The notes under the pieces: model-generated
Database searches by the model: none
What the model was told of the DNA's origin: nothing
The model's input: only the letters and a program-made list of their open reading frames with translations
Program-made: the position numbers and the translations under genes
Shown: one piece after another, positions 61,814-64,000 of the stretch
Layout: every line of letters starts with the position of its first letter
Numbering within the stretch: the stretch's first letter is position 1
Source: Cytobacillus oceanisediminis
Lineage (GTDB): Bacteria > Bacillota > Bacilli > Bacillales > Cytobacillaceae
Length of the DNA: 64,000 nt
NCBI RefSeq assembly: GCF_007830235.1
Contig: NZ_VLKI01000014.1
Coordinates: forward strand, 1 to 64,000
Direction of reading: 5' to 3'

Positions 61814-63502
61814 ATGTTGAACTTTAAAGAAATATTCACCGCTCAATTGGCATCTGCTTTGGATCGACAGATGTCTGAAGAAGTGATTGCTGCTTTAATC
61901 GAAATTCCCAAAAATCCTGAGCATGGGGATTTGGCTTTTCCTTGTTTTACGCTTGCCAAAGCATTAAGGAAATCGCCGGCAGTTATTGCAGTTGACATCG
62001 CTAGCCAGATTCGGGCCCCGCTCATTGAAAAAGCAGAAGCATCTGGCCCTTATATTAATGTCTTTTTTTCAAAAGCAGCTGCCGGCAAAATCATTATGGA
62101 GAGAATTCTCAAAGAAGGAAAAGAGTATGGGAAACTTACAATTGGCGCCGGAAAAACAGTGGTGCTCGATTTTTCATCACCAAACATTGCAAAGCCTTTC
62201 TCCATGGGCCATTTGCGCTCAACGGTTATTGGAAATGCACTCGGCAATCTTGCTGATAAATGCGGTTATCAAACTGTCAGGATTAATCACTTGGGGGATT
62301 GGGGCACCCAGTTTGGCAAGTTAATTACAGCTTATAAAAAATGGGGGAACCAAGATAGAGTAAAAGAAAATCCAATCCAGGAGCTGCTTAGCTTATATAT
62401 TCAGTTTCATGATGAAGTCGAAGAGAATCCTGCATTGGAAAATGAGGCACGATATTGGTTCAAAGAGCTCGAAAATGGCAATGAAGAAGCTGCCAGCCTC
62501 TGGGAATGGTTTAGAGAAGAATCCTTGAAAGAATTCGAACGCATATATGACATGCTTGGGATCAAATTTGATTCTTATAACGGCGAGGCTTTTTATAATA
62601 ACAAAATGGAAGCTATTATTGAGAAGCTAAGCGCCAAGAATCTGCTTGTTATGTCCGACGGAGCTGAAGTAGTTCAACTTCCTGATCTGGACCTCCCTCC
62701 TTGCCTGATCAAAAAATCGGACGGTGCAACCTTATATGCAACACGTGACCTTGCCGCAGCTTTTTACAGAAAAAAGAAATATCACTTTGATCAGTCCTTA
62801 TACATTGTCGGCCAGGAACAAAGCATCCATTTCCGCCAGGTTAAAAGTGTCATTAAAACGCTGGGCTATGAATGGGCAGACCACATGGCACATGTCCCGT
62901 TCGGCCTTTATATGAAGGACGGCAAAAAGATGTCCACCCGAAAAGGCCGGGTTATTCTTCTGGAGGAGGTTCTGAATGAAGCTGTCCTTCTCGCAAAGCA
63001 AAATATTGAGGACAAGAATCCACATTTGGAAAATAAAAAAGATATCGCAGAAGCTGTAGGGATTGGCGCCATCCTTTTTCATGATCTGAAAAATGACCGC
63101 ATGAATAATATTGAATTTTCACTTGAAGATATGCTGACATTCGAAGGCGAAACCGGCCCTTATCTGCAATACACCAATGCTCGTGCCTATTCCCTGCTGC
63201 GCAAGGCTGAAGATGGCCCTTCATCTGAAAATGGCCTTTCTGATTCACATAGCTGGGAAATTATAAAGCTCCTCTATCAATATCCTGACAAGCTTGAGCA
63301 AGCATACCAGCATCTTTCACCATCTGTCCTGGCAAAATATTTAATAGATGTGGCTCAGGCCTTTAACAAATATTACGGGCAAGTAAGAATATTAGAGAAA
63401 GATACGGACATTAAAGGCAGGCTAGCACTTGTAAAGGCTGTCACGATTGTGCTCTCGGAAGGCATGCAAACACTCGGAATGAGGGTGCCTGAACAAATGT
63501 AA
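61814..63502 (+). CDS. argS: Arginine--tRNA ligase
   Basis: 562 residues, class I synthetase. The HIGH-type motif is SMGHLRS (about 132-138) behind VLDFSSPNIAKPF; the KMSK-type motif is KKMSTRKG (about 373-380). GDWGTQFGKL and an anticodon-binding C-terminal domain with ALVKAVTIVLSEGMQTLGM are typical. GGGAGGTG lies 5 bp ahead of ATG. A T-box leader controls it, so it responds to uncharged tRNA-Arg; it may be a second ArgRS besides an unregulated one elsewhere. Confidence 0.97.
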   Translation: MLNFKEIFTAQLASALDRQMSEEVIAALIEIPKNPEHGDLAFPCFTLAKALRKSPAVIAVDIASQIRAPLIEKAEASGPYINVFFSKAAAGKIIMERILKEGKEYGKLTIGAGKTVVLDFSSPNIAKPFSMGHLRSTVIGNALGNLADKCGYQTVRINHLGDWGTQFGKLITAYKKWGNQDRVKENPIQELLSLYIQFHDEVEENPALENEARYWFKELENGNEEAASLWEWFREESLKEFERIYDMLGIKFDSYNGEAFYNNKMEAIIEKLSAKNLLVMSDGAEVVQLPDLDLPPCLIKKSDGATLYATRDLAAAFYRKKKYHFDQSLYIVGQEQSIHFRQVKSVIKTLGYEWADHMAHVPFGLYMKDGKKMSTRKGRVILLEEVLNEAVLLAKQNIEDKNPHLENKKDIAEAVGIGAILFHDLKNDRMNNIEFSLEDMLTFEGETGPYLQYTNARAYSLLRKAEDGPSSENGLSDSHSWEIIKLLYQYPDKLEQAYQHLSPSVLAKYLIDVAQAFNKYYGQVRILEKDTDIKGRLALVKAVTIVLSEGMQTLGMRVPEQM

Positions 63503-63534
63503 AAGGAGAGGCCGTTATGGTCTCTCCTTTTCTT
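63502..63534. terminator. Bidirectional terminator between argS and the TSUP gene
   Basis: AAAAGGAGAGGCC GTTAT GGTCTCTCCTTTTC between converging genes; the TSUP stop codon (63517-63515) lies within the hairpin. Confidence 0.85.
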
Positions 63535-64000
63535 CTTTATATCGGGACTTTGCCAACTTTACTTTAGCTATGCTTCTTACTAAAAAACCGCCGACAAATA
63601 TGGCCATTAAAACAAGACCCGCATAATTCAAGTTCACTAATTTAAGAATGACACTGGCGACCGTTGCCATATAGAGAGCGCCCAGCATATAGGTAATCTC
63701 TTCGTTTTCGAAGTAGGCTGTGAGCTTCGCCCCGAATTGAGATCCGACCAGGCCTCCACCAACTAAAGAAATGCCAATCCAATAATCGATGGAAATCGCG
63801 GAAGCATACGAGAGAAAACCTGCTGTCACGATTAATAAAATAGCAAATAAGCTGGTGCCAACTGCCTTTTTAGGCAATAATCCCAAAAAGGCAACCGATA
63901 AAGGCACCATAATAAAGCCCCCGCCAACCCCCAGTGTGGTTGAAACAAACCCAGCAAAAAAACCGATTAAAATCATCTTTATAATTGAAGGAGACCGTCC
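63515..64000 (-). CDS. TSUP (TauE/SafE) family transporter, C-terminal part, cut by window edge
   Basis: At least 153 residues with four or five membrane segments: LGVGGGFIMVPLSVAFLGL and KKAVGTSLFAILLIVTAG. This is the second-half repeat of TSUP permeases (about 250 residues). The frame stays open up to base 64000 (SPSIIK just ahead of the internal Met at 63976), and such a linker is what separates the two halves, so the N-terminal half is probably beyond the edge. The substrate class is sulfite, sulfonates or related anions. Confidence 0.75.
   Translation of the reverse strand, partial: GRSPSIIKMILIGFFAGFVSTTLGVGGGFIMVPLSVAFLGLLPKKAVGTSLFAILLIVTAGFLSYASAISIDYWIGISLVGGGLVGSQFGAKLTAYFENEEITYMLGALYMATVASVILKLVNLNYAGLVLMAIFVGGFLVRSIAKVKLAKSRYKEEKERP

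Overview
The window looks like chromosomal DNA of a low-GC, spore-forming member of the Bacillaceae outside the B. subtilis group. Three things support this. First, gene order from sprT-cmpA-tex through rsb/sigB, ndoA, alr, ydcC, acpS, rhomboid, ydbT/ydbS, cshA, murF and ddl matches the B. subtilis ydb-ydc region. Second, cmpA, a sporulation gene, is present. Third, B12-riboswitch and T-box leaders are of the usual Bacillus type. All assignments come from reading the sequence and from recalled family knowledge; no database search was run.

Layout. 1-1140: ten tRNA genes on the minus strand with a strong promoter behind them. 1296-9581: sprT, cmpA, tex and the complete eight-gene rsbRA-S-T-U-V-W-sigB-X operon with an internal sigma-B promoter. 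10004-24472: a housekeeping and cell-envelope block (MazEF-type ndoAI/ndoA, alr, ydcC, acpS, rhomboid, PH-domain proteins, uvsE, cshA, an esterase, murF, ddl), plus a decayed DUF3052/YdeI-like gene and a perfect parS-like site. 24983-28412: three transport or stress genes.

28776-42198 is the most interesting part. A Ni/Co-type transporter, LarC (split), LarB, gluconokinase, LarE, an SDR reductase, a LarA-family nickel hydroxyacid epimerase, 6-phosphogluconate dehydrogenase and glucuronate isomerase are grouped with two paralogous XylR-type ROK regulators. Both divergent intergenic regions carry nearly the same 25-bp palindrome. Together the genes can be read as a nickel-dependent route from glucuronate to ribulose-5-phosphate: glucuronate, fructuronate, mannonate, gluconate (by LarA-type 2-epimerisation), 6-phosphogluconate. 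This would bypass mannonate dehydratase and the KDG enzymes, none of which is in the window.

42263-47560: a small VOC protein and a secreted 1503-residue protein with two hydrolase domains, preceded by PhoP-box-like repeats. 47693-59060: a corrinoid salvage operon under a cobalamin riboswitch: BtuF, BtuC, ABC-CbiZ fusion, CbiB, CobD, CobU, CobQ lacking its amidotransferase domain, CobS, CobC, a short CobU-like protein, PduO-type adenosyltransferase, and CblT/CblS for alpha-ribazole salvage. It ends in a phosphatase pseudogene. 59147-64000: an unrecognised gene, a rodA/ftsW gene, T-box-controlled argS and a partial TSUP transporter.

Non-coding structure is rich. There are two arrays of an exactly 20-bp-periodic TATCGGTCA repeat, three copies of a MITE-like intergenic element, many bidirectional terminators that overlap stop codons, and several promoters with recognisable boxes.
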